Positions 1 through 6,658 of a stretch of DNA of 14,604 nucleotides are shown here, piece after piece; position 1 is the first letter of the stretch; each line of letters begins with the position of its first letter. This DNA is from CANQDT01 sp051878935 (GTDB lineage Bacteria > Bacillota > Clostridia > Lachnospirales > Lachnospiraceae). The stretch covers positions 1-14,604 of the forward strand of contig JBJELB010000033.1 in NCBI GenBank assembly GCA_051878935.1. Reading direction: 5' to 3'. The notes below the pieces were generated by a model, which was not told the origin of the DNA, made no database searches, and saw only the letters and a program-made list of their open reading frames with translations. Position numbers and translations under genes: made by a program.

Positions 1-43
1 ATCCTTTCCTTCTTATCAGAATTTGAAACTATTTTACTATAAA

Positions 44-904
44 TTAATAAGAAACAGCTTGTATATTTTCGACATCTTTTAACGCAATGGTTCTCGCCTC
101 ATGTATATCCATAGAATGATATCTTTTAAATTCCCGCAATAAATGAGATTGGTCTGTATATCCATATTTATGAACCGCACTTAGCACATCAAAATACGGC
201 TTACATAAAATATCTCTCCACAAAAACTGATACCGTATCAAATTGCTTAACTTCTTAGGCGTAATACCAACATATTCATGAAATAATCGTTCCAACTGTC
301 TTGTACTTACAAAAGACTCCTTTGCCAAATTTGCCACATCCAAAGAACCTTTATTTGTCAAAATGTTATGTATCGTCCCGTTAACAACTGCATTTTCCTT
401 CACATCGGATAATCTTTTAAACAATACTTGCTCTGTAAAAGATGCCTTTTCCTGTATAGACTTTAGTTCCAACAATTTAGGCCGGATAATCCTGTCCAGC
501 CATTCAAATTTTGAGCCCACATCAAAATAGCCATTTATGGAAGATTTCAAAGAATCATCAGCAAATGCATATGCACTCCACGCATAAAAACGAATAGCAA
601 ATGTCGATACCATGTGCCCGATAGTTCCGCTGCTATTTGCGAGGAAACTGCAATCATTTATTCCGCAGAATCCACCAGTCACCACATTATCGGTATAATC
701 TATATGGTAAATAATATCCACGCAAGTATCCAGGATTACCAATTTCGGTGAGTCATTGTTTTCGATTTGTATAAGTGGATTTTCTGTTCCCCAATAACAT
801 CTGATATAAGAATGCAACTCTTTACAAGGGGGCAACTCTGTGTAAGCAATATTTCTTTTATAAGGAGTTGCCGTTAATGGATGGTAAATTATTCTATTAT
901 TCAT
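44..904 (-). CDS. AraC-family transcriptional regulator
   Basis: A 286-residue cytoplasmic DNA-binding regulator. The C-terminal third carries the two helix-turn-helix units of AraC/XylS proteins. The first is around residues 190-225 (LAKESFVSTRQLERLFHEYV, followed by GITPKKL). The second is around 240-270 (VHKYGYTDQSHLLREFKRY). The N-terminal ~170 residues (LPPCKELHSYIRCYWG...) resemble the effector or dimerisation domain of the DUF6597-type AraC subgroup; the ligand cannot be told. The start is ATG with AAAGGAG nine bases upstream. It is the last gene before the left edge, and the DNA upstream of it (905-1650) is decayed, so no target operon is visible. Family assignment is firm; the regulated genes are unknown. 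Confidence 0.9.
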   Translation of the reverse strand: MNNRIIYHPLTATPYKRNIAYTELPPCKELHSYIRCYWGTENPLIQIENNDSPKLVILDTCVDIIYHIDYTDNVVTGGFCGINDCSFLANSSGTIGHMVSTFAIRFYAWSAYAFADDSLKSSINGYFDVGSKFEWLDRIIRPKLLELKSIQEKASFTEQVLFKRLSDVKENAVVNGTIHNILTNKGSLDVANLAKESFVSTRQLERLFHEYVGITPKKLSNLIRYQFLWRDILCKPYFDVLSAVHKYGYTDQSHLLREFKRYHSMDIHEARTIALKDVENIQAVSY

Positions 905-931
905 ATCCTACAACTCCTTTCGCATAAATTA

Positions 932-1045
932 CTATTTTCTTTTAATCGGATGTCTGATAACCGTTTTCCGCTTCTCCGGTGCAACCTTCCTTGCGTCAGA
1001 CATATAAATTTCATGATGTAGACGCTTTTCATTTATATCATTTTC
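932..1045 (-). pseudogene. C-terminal gene remnant, basic tail peptide
   Basis: This open stretch has no good start and reads ENDINEKRLHHEIYMSD, then ARKVAPEKRKTVIRHPIKRK, then a stop. The tail is strongly basic and the composition looks genuinely coding. It lies one base out of frame with the end of the KilA-N fragment. A single extra A in the GGAAAATG run at about 1041-1047 would join the two (DIKSGKNDINEKR). I infer a frameshifted 3' gene end. The parent family is not recognised. Confidence 0.4.
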
Positions 1046-1280
1046 CTGATTTGATATCTTCCATCATCTCATATTCATATGCCATTGCAATATCGCTATG
1101 TGCATAAGTACCTCCGCCGTATCTACCTGCTTTCGACACTATCCCAATAGCATTTGTCTGTTCAATCCATTTAGTAGGTGTCATAACAAATCTGTTTAAT
1201 CCAGCCTCACTTCTAACCGCCTCGAATTGCACACGGTCAAAATCCGGATTATGAAGTTCTTCCAAAACTGCTAAAAACTC
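1038..1280 (-). pseudogene. KilA-N domain fragment
   Basis: The frame reads EFLAVLEELHNPDFDRVQFE, then a segment containing GLNRFVMTPTKWIEQTNAIG, then IVSKAGRYGGGTYAHSDIA. This matches the second half of phage-type KilA-N DNA-binding domains (typical pattern: EELHNPNF...EAG..F..TP.KWIE.TNAIGI.SK.GRYGGTYAH.DIA). The first half of the domain is absent: upstream the frame runs into unrelated sequence and a stop. After AHSDIA the usual FEFASW continuation is replaced by AYEYEMMEDIKSGK and a stop. The only available start is TTG at 1263-1265, without a clear ribosome site. This is a 5'- and 3'-truncated remnant of a prophage or mobile-element gene, and it is unlikely to be functional. Confidence 0.7.
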
Positions 1281-1413
1281 AACTTTGACCGGTACTTTAC
1301 TATAGAAAAACTGTCCTCTGCTTCATAAAAAGCATTTCTGTTTATACTGTCACACCTCATGACAATACTTCTATAGGGTATACTTTTCTCTAACAAATTC
1401 ATCAAACCATTCC

Positions 1414-1518
1414 TTAAGTTTCCTGTTCTCTGTGACAAACTCCTTTTATTCCATCAAATTTCTCTTCTGCAACTAAAGTTTGACTATAATCAAATAAAAC
1501 CATCTAAGAAAATCTCAT
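1414..1518 (-). pseudogene. N-terminal fragment of a HAD-like hydrolase
   Basis: A strong ribosome site (GGAGGT at about 1526-1531) precedes ATG at 1516-1518. The frame reads MRFS, an in-frame TAG, then MVLFDYSQTLVAEEKFDGIK followed by GVCHREQET and a stop. VLFDYSQTL fits motif I of haloacid-dehalogenase-superfamily hydrolases (hhhhDxxxTL), and the following AEEKFDGIKG resembles HAD proteins of Firmicutes. The early stop and the loss of everything after about 34 residues make it a dead 5' gene end. The family call rests on one short motif. Confidence 0.4.
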
Positions 1519-1592
1519 GCTATTTACCTCCGCATTTATCTAAATCATCCTACTACAACTCCACCTCATCATAATCATCTGCTTTTCATTTG

Positions 1593-1618
1593 GACAATAA
1601 AGATACCGTCTCGACATG
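1593..1618 (-). repeat. RlmD-tail scar, copy A of a 26-bp direct repeat
   Basis: It matches 3349-3374 at 24 of 26 positions in the same orientation. On the minus strand it encodes HVETVSLLS, followed by K, TGA, and then an open KADDYDEVEL before TAG. HVETVxLLS is the characteristic C-terminal segment of RlmD/RumA/TrmA-type RNA (uracil-C5) methyltransferases. The 3' end of rumA/rlmD is a known integration target of integrative elements. The rest of the methyltransferase gene is absent, so this is a scar or attachment-site relic (inference). Confidence 0.5.
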
Positions 1619-1659
1619 CATTGAAACTTTACTTCGTATTAACATTTGCGAACAAGATT

Positions 1660-2754
1660 TTAGCTTTTGACGAGGACCTTCCACTTTCCTTTTCGCTTGC
1701 CGTTCTCACGAGCTATTAATCCTTTTTCCTGCATTTCTACAGTACGGCGTTTTATTGTTCTTTCAGATTTACCTGTTAACTCAGATATTTGTTTTTGAGT
1801 TGCTACTGGATTATTATTCAAAATATTAATAATGGCCAATTCTTCCAGCGACAATTCTAAAGTGACATTTTGGCACTTTAAGACATTTTTATTGGCACTT
1901 TGAGTGGCACTTTCATTTTCGAAGTCAATATGCATATATCTATTTTTTAATTCGTGCCCCGCATTCATCAAAAGATTTTCAAAAAACAATTCCAAAAACT
2001 CAGTAGTAGCATACACGCCATTTTGCAAATCATTGTAATTTGCCCTGACTAAAGCATTTCTAAAATACCATGAGTTATCAGCAAAAGTCTCATTACTGAC
2101 ATTGAATCCAAAAGTTTTCAAATATTTTATAATAAATACCGCAGTCGATCTGGTATTTCCTTCTCCAAAGGGATGAATCTGCCATATTCCAGAAGTGAAC
2201 TTTGCTATGTGACGAACAGATTCATCTATGGTCAATCCTTCGTAGGAGAAGTTCTTCTCCTGTGAAAAATCATAGTCAAGCGTGGCACGAATACTATCGA
2301 ATGATGCATACATTACTGTATCACCTTTAAGTACCCACTCTTTTTTCGTAATATTGTAATCACGAATTTTTCCGGCATGACTAAACAAACCTTCAAATAA
2401 TCTACGATGAATATTCTGCAATTCTACCGGTGAAAACTGAAATGTCTTCTCTCCAAGTAGTTTTGCAATTCTCAGAGAAACAATATCCGCTTCCTTGGTA
2501 TCCTCTTCTATTTCATTTCTATCCTTCCGCTCTTCGTAATAACTGTGAATACGTTTATCTGCCTCAGTTATGCTAATTTTTCCCTCAATATGTTCTTTGG
2601 CAGTCTCAAGCAGATAATCAGAAGTTTTTAGTCCATCTACATCCTGAAGACCAATAGCTGTTTTCCAAGCATTACTTTTATCAATTTTCTCTGGCTCGCC
2701 TTGGCGAATATATTCATTTAGTTCTAATTCCCAATGCTTATCCAAGATTATCAC
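1660..2754 (-). CDS. Fic-domain protein with C-terminal winged helix
   Basis: A 364-residue protein of the Fic family. These enzymes usually transfer AMP from ATP to a hydroxyl side chain of a target protein. The Fic signature is at residues 194-202 (HPFGEGNTR). It keeps the catalytic His, the Asp/Glu-position Glu and the Gly-Asn, but has Thr where the canonical motif HxFx(D/E)GNGRxxR has Gly, and the final Arg is replaced (TRSTAVF). The N-terminal ~100 residues are helical (YLLETAKEHIEGKIS). I see no clear [S/T]xxxE[G/N] inhibitory motif. The C-terminus (about 303-360; QKQISELTGKSERTIKRR) is a winged helix, suggesting DNA binding or autoregulation. It starts at GTG in a GTGA overlap with the stop of the Nudix gene, so the two are translationally coupled. 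The target is unknown. Confidence 0.88.
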   Translation of the reverse strand: MIILDKHWELELNEYIRQGEPEKIDKSNAWKTAIGLQDVDGLKTSDYLLETAKEHIEGKISITEADKRIHSYYEERKDRNEIEEDTKEADIVSLRIAKLLGEKTFQFSPVELQNIHRRLFEGLFSHAGKIRDYNITKKEWVLKGDTVMYASFDSIRATLDYDFSQEKNFSYEGLTIDESVRHIAKFTSGIWQIHPFGEGNTRSTAVFIIKYLKTFGFNVSNETFADNSWYFRNALVRANYNDLQNGVYATTEFLELFFENLLMNAGHELKNRYMHIDFENESATQSANKNVLKCQNVTLELSLEELAIINILNNNPVATQKQISELTGKSERTIKRRTVEMQEKGLIARENGKRKGKWKVLVKS

Positions 2755-3245
2755 CTAGTCCTTTCATCCGTTACAATATGCTCAATTCCAACATGCTCTC
2801 TGCATAAATAATCTTTCATGAAAGTAGGAAATGCTTTGTAATTGTCCAATTCATTAATTGGTATCCAATACACATTTTCTTTTACACCAAATGTTGTACT
2901 ATTGCTATGCAGTTCCTGCGTACCTCTTGGTTTCATCAAATAATAAAAACATACTTCATGACAATCTAGTCCGGACAATGTTCCGTTATTTTCATCGAAA
3001 AAATTTTCATGAATTACAGCCAAACGATCAATATCATACGCAACCCCTGTTTCTTCAAAAACTTCCCTTTTTACTGCATCCTCTGCTGTTTCTCCCATAT
3101 GAACACCACCGCCTATAGAGTAATAATAGTCTTCTAGTTCATTCCCTGCAAACAAAACACAGCCATCCTCAACAATAATAGCAGCTGCTCTATATCGAAA
3201 CCATTTATTTTCTTTTGTAAAACCACAATCATATTCCTTCATCAT
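2751..3245 (-). CDS. Nudix hydrolase
   Basis: A cytoplasmic protein of about 165 residues with a complete Nudix box (GX5EX7REUXEEXGU), seen as GGVHMGE, then TAEDAVK, then REVFEETGV. These residues bind the metal and place the diphosphate of a nucleoside-diphosphate-linked substrate for hydrolysis. The exact substrate cannot be inferred. A longer frame opens at about 3329, but I place the start at the MMKEYDCG pair (3240-3245) because AAAGGGTGA lies just upstream on the minus strand. The stop overlaps the GTG start of the Fic gene, so the pair is one operon. A TATAAT-like -10 lies at 3264-3269, with only a weak -35. The Nudix-Fic pair sits between two copies of the RlmD-tail repeat. Confidence 0.88.
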   Translation of the reverse strand: MMKEYDCGFTKENKWFRYRAAAIIVEDGCVLFAGNELEDYYYSIGGGVHMGETAEDAVKREVFEETGVAYDIDRLAVIHENFFDENNGTLSGLDCHEVCFYYLMKPRGTQELHSNSTTFGVKENVYWIPINELDNYKAFPTFMKDYLCREHVGIEHIVTDERTR

Positions 3246-3342
3246 TTTCACCCTTTTTTTCAAATTATATATACATTTTTTTCTTCTAAAACACAGGTAC
3301 ATATTCGCATAAAAAGCCCTGATTCCCACTTAAACTGGGACT

Positions 3343-3525
3343 TTACGTGACAATAAACATACCGTCTCCACATGTGTCGGTTGCCGAAGAAGAATACAAT
3401 TCTTCAGTAGTGTCTAATGAAGAAGAACACAATTCTTCGACCCCCAATTCCTCACATAAATTCTGTCTGTCATCCTCTAATTTCATCTCATCACTAACAT
3501 TCAACAGTTCAGTCTGATTAGCCAT
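3343..3525 (-). CDS. Small acidic ORF with an 11-residue repeat, hypothetical
   Basis: A 60-residue frame starting MANQTELLNVSDEMKLEDD. AAGGAGGG lies seven bases before the ATG at 3523-3525, a strong translation signal, so the 5' end looks like a real gene start. The middle has an 11-residue tandem repeat: EELCSSSLDTT then EELYSSSATDT. The last residues (CGDGMFIVT) are read out of frame across the RlmD-tail scar; the adjacent frame there reads THVETVCLLSRKVPV and stop. The ORF therefore looks like a real 5' end fused to a recombined end. No family is recognised. It may follow the toxin-antitoxin genes as a third cistron about 50 bases downstream. Confidence 0.5.
   Translation of the reverse strand: MANQTELLNVSDEMKLEDDRQNLCEELGVEELCSSSLDTTEELYSSSATDTCGDGMFIVT
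3349..3374 (-). repeat. RlmD-tail scar, copy B of a 26-bp direct repeat
   Basis: It matches copy A at 1593-1618 with only two C/G differences. The minus-strand reading is PTHVETVCLLSRKVPV then TAA, which looks like the C-terminus of an RlmD/RumA-type methyltransferase. No body of the gene lies upstream. Together the copies bracket the Nudix-Fic pair. Confidence 0.5.
3386..3438. repeat. Two 20-bp direct repeats with 33-bp period
   Basis: The units at 3386-3405 and 3419-3438 are identical except for one T/C and are 33 bases apart, so the period is exactly 11 codons. Each contains the inverted pair GAAGAA and TTCTTC, so each can form a small hairpin. They encode the EELxSSS repeat of the small ORF. 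Confidence 0.8.
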
Positions 3526-3581
3526 AATCAAGCCCTCCTTATGAATGTTTTTTAGATCCGTGACCTATATAATTTAACACC

Positions 3582-3929
3582 CTACTCGTCCCAGTAATCA
3601 AGTGATTCCTGCGTCGTAGTAGTGATGCCAAATAACTTGTACATAAAATCCTCTCTCTCATCAAACATTTCCGCAATGATTATCTTGTCGCTTTCAATTC
3701 GATAAAATAAATAATTGCGTCCGGCATAAATATATCTGTAATCACACTCTATGCCATACATGGATGATACCGAGATTCCTCTTTCTTCAAAATCCTCCAA
3801 TCCTCTTGCAGCATCTGTAATCTGCTTTATGGATTTTCTGGATACTTCTGTACCAAATTCACTTGTAAGACGCGCTCTTAAACTCTTGAGCTTTCGCCTT
3901 ACAATCTGGGAATATTCAACCTTCTTCAA
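3582..3929 (-). CDS. RelE/ParE-family toxin
   Basis: A 115-residue protein, usual for the type II RelE/ParE fold, which includes mRNA-cleaving ribosome-dependent toxins and gyrase poisons. The family features are the basic N-terminal helices (YSQIVRRKLKSLRARL), the central GIECDYRYIYAGRNYLFYRI strand pair, and IIIAEMFDEREDFMYKLFG at the C-terminus. Which of the two activities it has cannot be decided. It starts at TTG three bases after the antitoxin stop, with a G-rich site in the antitoxin tail, so expression is probably coupled to and lower than that of the antitoxin. It forms an operon with the Phd-like gene just upstream. It probably stabilises the adjacent mobile DNA. Confidence 0.85.
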   Translation of the reverse strand: MKKVEYSQIVRRKLKSLRARLTSEFGTEVSRKSIKQITDAARGLEDFEERGISVSSMYGIECDYRYIYAGRNYLFYRIESDKIIIAEMFDEREDFMYKLFGITTTTQESLDYWDE

Positions 3930-3932
3930 TCG

Positions 3933-4187
3933 CTATACCCCCAATTCTTTTTCTAAATCATCTGCTGATATGGTTCCTTCCTCACGAATAGATATTTCCG
4001 CTTCATTCAGCTTGCTCATAAGCTGGTAAAGTGCTTTCTGCTTGTCCAGTTCGTCAAGCTCCTTCATATCTATTATGGCACACTGACCATGTCCGTTTCG
4101 TGTGAGATACACACGTTTTCCATATGCAACTTCATTTATAACTGCGGTATAATTTCTTAAATCTGAAATCGGTTTAATATTAGGCAT
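3933..4187 (-). CDS. Phd/YefM-family antitoxin
   Basis: An 84-residue protein beginning MPNIKPISDLRNYTAVINEV, the typical N-terminal DNA-binding half of Phd/YefM antitoxins. It continues GKRVYLTRNGHGQCAIIDMKELDELD, and ends in a charged C-terminal segment (ISADDLEKELGV) that would wrap the toxin. An upstream in-frame ATG exists at 4205, but the start is set at 4185-4187 because GGAGG sits seven bases before it. Known members repress their own operon, and toxin and antitoxin together bind the operator. Here a 12-bp perfect inverted repeat surrounds the promoter (4214-4266), consistent with autoregulation. Confidence 0.88.
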   Translation of the reverse strand: MPNIKPISDLRNYTAVINEVAYGKRVYLTRNGHGQCAIIDMKELDELDKQKALYQLMSKLNEAEISIREEGTISADDLEKELGV

Positions 4188-4213
4188 ATCAATTCCTCCA
4201 ATCATACATTTGA

Positions 4214-4269
4214 AATAATCTGCTGCTTCTTATACAATATATTATACACATCCACAGCAGATTATTCAA
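4214..4269 (-). promoter_or_regulatory. Toxin-antitoxin promoter with flanking palindrome
   Basis: On the minus strand TTGAAT (4264-4269) and TATAAT (4241-4246) are separated by exactly 17 bases, a near-consensus sigma-A promoter. The perfect 12-bp inverted repeat AATAATCTGCTG (4214-4225) and CAGCAGATTATT (4255-4266) has its arms on the -35 side and just past the -10. That placement suits an operator for Phd autorepression (inference). It could also be a hairpin downstream of the recombinase gene. Confidence 0.7.
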
Positions 4270-4304
4270 CTTATTTGCATGTTAATTTACAGCAAATTCT
4301 ACAC

Positions 4305-5996
4305 CTAATCCACCACATCCGCCGTCATTTTTCCATTAAACCAATCCTTCGCATTAGGAATAACGCTGTTACCATTCCCCTTCATAACAAAAGTCAGCTT
4401 AAACGGGTCCACGGTTCCGTCATCGTTCGTTTCACCCACGATAACCTTATCCACAATGCTTTCAAATACAACTCCGTCAAACTCCTCCAGAATATTGCCA
4501 TCGGAAAGTGCTTTTTTCAGGGATGCCATTCTCTTACCCACATCCTTCTGATTGGAAACATTCGCCTGCAAAATCTCAATGTTTTCCCTGGACTTCTGTA
4601 TTTTTACGGAAAGATCCTCATACTTTTCATCGTATGCTTCCTTGGAAATGCCTTCATCCAGATACAAGTCGGTAAGCTTCTTGCGACGCTGTTTCAGATT
4701 CTCCAAAGCCTTCTGTTCTTTTTTTAGTCTGCCGATATCCTCATTATTGGTGCTAATATCCTCAATAACACCAACAACAGAATCTATCACATCATCGAAG
4801 CTTCCTGCCAGCAGCTTGTAAGCTTCAAGAAAAGCATTTTCCAAAATGGACTCACGCACGGACTTACTGTTAGGACAGTTATGCTTGCCCTTATTGGCGG
4901 CATTTCTGCAATACCAGACCGGAGTCTCGTATTTGGAACTGCTGTGAAGGGTACGCCTTGTAAGCTTCGTACCGCAGAAGCCGCACTCGCACATACTGGA
5001 AAGTGCATATTTCTTGGTGTACTTCTCCCTCTTTCCATCAGCCATTTTATTTGACTGTCGATTTCTGGACAGACGAATCTCCTTTGCCTGCTCCCACACC
5101 TCGCGGCTTACGATAGATTCATGGTGGTCGCGAACATAATACTGCTCCTCTTCGCCAAAATTTTCAATGCGTCTCTTGGATATCGGATCAGTGGTAATGG
5201 TTTTCTGCAATAGCAAATCACCCTTGTACTTCTCATTTTTGATAATGCCACGAACTCCGCTGTCCGTCCATTTTACCTGTCCTTTCTTATTTACTCTGCC
5301 TAATTCCGTTAATCGCCTGGCAATCGTATAAGTGCCATATCCCTGCAAATACAGTTCAAAAATCAGACGAACCGTTTCAGCCTCTGCTTCATTTACCGTA
5401 ATGGTCTTATCTTCTGAATGATAGTCATAGCCAAGGCATCCGTTAAAGCCCATCAGCTCACCACGTTTCATCTTCATCTTAATGCCCATCTTCACATTCT
5501 TGGATGTGGATTCCACTTCGTTCTGTGCAAGCGTTCCCATGAGGGTAAGCATCATCTCTCCCTGCTCTGTCATGGTATTGATATTCTCTTTTTCAAAAAT
5601 AACTGCAATCCCTCTTTCCTTTAAGAGACGCACATATTGAAGAATATCAACTGTATTTCTTGAAAATCGTGACACTGACTTTGTCATAATCACATCAATC
5701 TTTCCATCCATACAATCCTGAATCATCCGCTGAAACTGTTCACGCTTATCAACCTTGGTTCCGGTAATCGCTTCATCCGCATAAATGCCGACCATGACCC
5801 AGTCTCTGTTTTCTGAAATCTTTTCCTGATAATACTGCTTCTGAGACTGAAAGCTCTCAAGCTGTTCGTCATCATCCGTACTGACTCGTACATATGCCGC
5901 AACCCTCTGTCTTGTGATGACAAGTGGCTTGCCCTCATAGTCTCTCTTACGAAGAATGGGACCCTCCACCGCTTTAATAACTTCTACTTCTGCCAT
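4305..5996 (-). CDS. Large serine recombinase (resolvase/integrase)
   Basis: A 563-residue site-specific recombinase. The N-terminal catalytic domain (about 30-180) has YVRVSTDD with the probable nucleophile Ser39. It also has ADEAITGTKVDKREQF and KSVSRFSRNT (106-115), all typical of the resolvase fold. The recombinase domain follows (about 190-310, GCLGYDYHSEDKT...GIIKNEKYKGD). A zinc ribbon is next (Cys336/338/341, Cys363, Cys374), then a coiled coil (about 420-500) of the kind that controls integration versus excision. The length fits the TnpX/phiC31-like class that moves Tn4451-type elements and integrative conjugative elements. AAAGGAGG lies nine bases before the ATG. No stops or frameshifts are seen, so it may be active. 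Attachment sites were not identified. Confidence 0.95.
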   Translation of the reverse strand: MAEVEVIKAVEGPILRKRDYEGKPLVITRQRVAAYVRVSTDDDEQLESFQSQKQYYQEKISENRDWVMVGIYADEAITGTKVDKREQFQRMIQDCMDGKIDVIMTKSVSRFSRNTVDILQYVRLLKERGIAVIFEKENINTMTEQGEMMLTLMGTLAQNEVESTSKNVKMGIKMKMKRGELMGFNGCLGYDYHSEDKTITVNEAEAETVRLIFELYLQGYGTYTIARRLTELGRVNKKGQVKWTDSGVRGIIKNEKYKGDLLLQKTITTDPISKRRIENFGEEEQYYVRDHHESIVSREVWEQAKEIRLSRNRQSNKMADGKREKYTKKYALSSMCECGFCGTKLTRRTLHSSSKYETPVWYCRNAANKGKHNCPNSKSVRESILENAFLEAYKLLAGSFDDVIDSVVGVIEDISTNNEDIGRLKKEQKALENLKQRRKKLTDLYLDEGISKEAYDEKYEDLSVKIQKSRENIEILQANVSNQKDVGKRMASLKKALSDGNILEEFDGVVFESIVDKVIVGETNDDGTVDPFKLTFVMKGNGNSVIPNAKDWFNGKMTADVVD

Positions 5997-6112
5997 AATT
6001 AAAATCCTCCTTTGAAAATGTGCTGGTGATTTCCTTCACACCAAGCATACTAAAAAATGAAAATATGAACGAATGTGTGAATCAATTAATTTTTTCTCAT
6101 ATTGCTCCACAC

Positions 6113-6156
6113 AAAAACAGAGCCTACATATGTATTTTTCACATACGCAGACTCTG
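6113..6156 (-). terminator. Rho-independent terminator
   Basis: On the minus strand a 16-bp stem (with G-U pairs; arms CAGAGTCTGCGTATGT and ACATATGTAGGCTCTG, 6118-6156) has a 7-base loop and is followed by TTTTT. It lies 26 bases after the SHOCT-like gene and before the recombinase, so the recombinase probably has its own promoter or depends on readthrough. Confidence 0.8.
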
Positions 6157-6181
6157 CTTACCCCAATACAACAAGCAATTG

Positions 6182-6373
6182 CTAAGCAACTTTCTTTCCT
6201 GTACCGGATTTGAAATATTCAGACTCCAGAATATGATACGAACTCATAATCTTATTCTTAGCCAGAATATACTCATTCTCTGAAATCAATCCAAGACGAA
6301 CCAGCTTTCTTAGAACTGCCATCTTTTTACTAAATTCCAGACACTTTCCTGCTTCCATTTGACACCATTCCAT
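6182..6373 (-). CDS. Small SHOCT-like protein of a mobile element
   Basis: A 63-residue protein. The segment LRKLVRLGLISENEYILAKN resembles the short C-terminal SHOCT motif (LxxLxxxGxIsexEfxxxKxxLL), a small helical module of unknown role often encoded near recombinases in mobile elements of Clostridia. A very strong ribosome site (GGGAGGAGG) precedes the ATG at 6371-6373, so this is a real gene. A longer TTG-start frame that overlaps it further right has no such signal. It is followed by a terminator and then by the recombinase. Its job may be to regulate excision or transfer, but nothing in the sequence proves this. Confidence 0.7.
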   Translation of the reverse strand: MEWCQMEAGKCLEFSKKMAVLRKLVRLGLISENEYILAKNKIMSSYHILESEYFKSGTGKKVA

Positions 6374-6658
6374 AGCAAAACCTCCTCCCTTAATTCTGTT
6401 TCTATTCGTAAATCACGAGCAGTCAACCTCAAGAACAAACATTTCATTTCTTGTAAATAATAGTAGAACATATGTTTGTTTCGTGTTATACTAATCATAT
6501 CAATCAACTCGCATTTAAACGATTTGAGTAATACTTTTATTTCCAAAAAGATTACTCCTTCACTTATAGGAGATTTAGAGGTGGTTTTGCGGAAGTGTTT
6601 TTGAAAAAAGTTGCAACGAATTTTAAATATATATCTATAAGGTAGGTTTTACGGATAA
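6374..6658. promoter_or_regulatory. Divergent control region with LexA-like box
   Basis: This gene-free stretch separates the minus-strand SHOCT/recombinase genes from the plus-strand HTH gene. At 6466-6477 GAACATATGTTT matches most of the Firmicute LexA (DinR) consensus CGAACRNRYGTTYC. An extended -10 (TGTTATACT, 6484-6492) reads rightward nearby. A second possible plus-strand promoter is TTGAAA (6601-6606) and TAAATA (6624-6629), spaced 17. A 9-bp inverted repeat AACAAACAT/ATGTTTGTT also lies here (about 6434-6480). SOS control is an inference from motif match only. Confidence 0.4.

Larger units (their letters stand above)
1281..1659 (-). other. Gene-free decayed stretch with several short gene scraps
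   Basis: No intact gene is visible. On the minus strand there are three short protein-like open pieces in different frames. One ends LKEWFDEFVREKYTL (stop at 1371-1373). A 29-residue ATG frame at 1271-1360 starts MRCDSINRNAFYEAE. The third is the HAD-like fragment listed separately. The right part (about 1560-1625) is the RlmD-like tail scar. The pattern suggests repeated insertion and deletion rather than a regulatory intergenic region. Confidence 0.5.

Noticed and set aside
1414..1518. IS transposase fragment
   Set aside because: AEEKFDG briefly suggested an IS1634-type transposase, but the preceding VLFDYSQTL at a gene start fits HAD motif I better.
6310..6546. 78-codon minus-strand ORF upstream of the SHOCT-like gene
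   Set aside because: It needs a TTG start without a ribosome site, overlaps the well-supported SHOCT-like start, and covers the LexA-like box and promoter elements.
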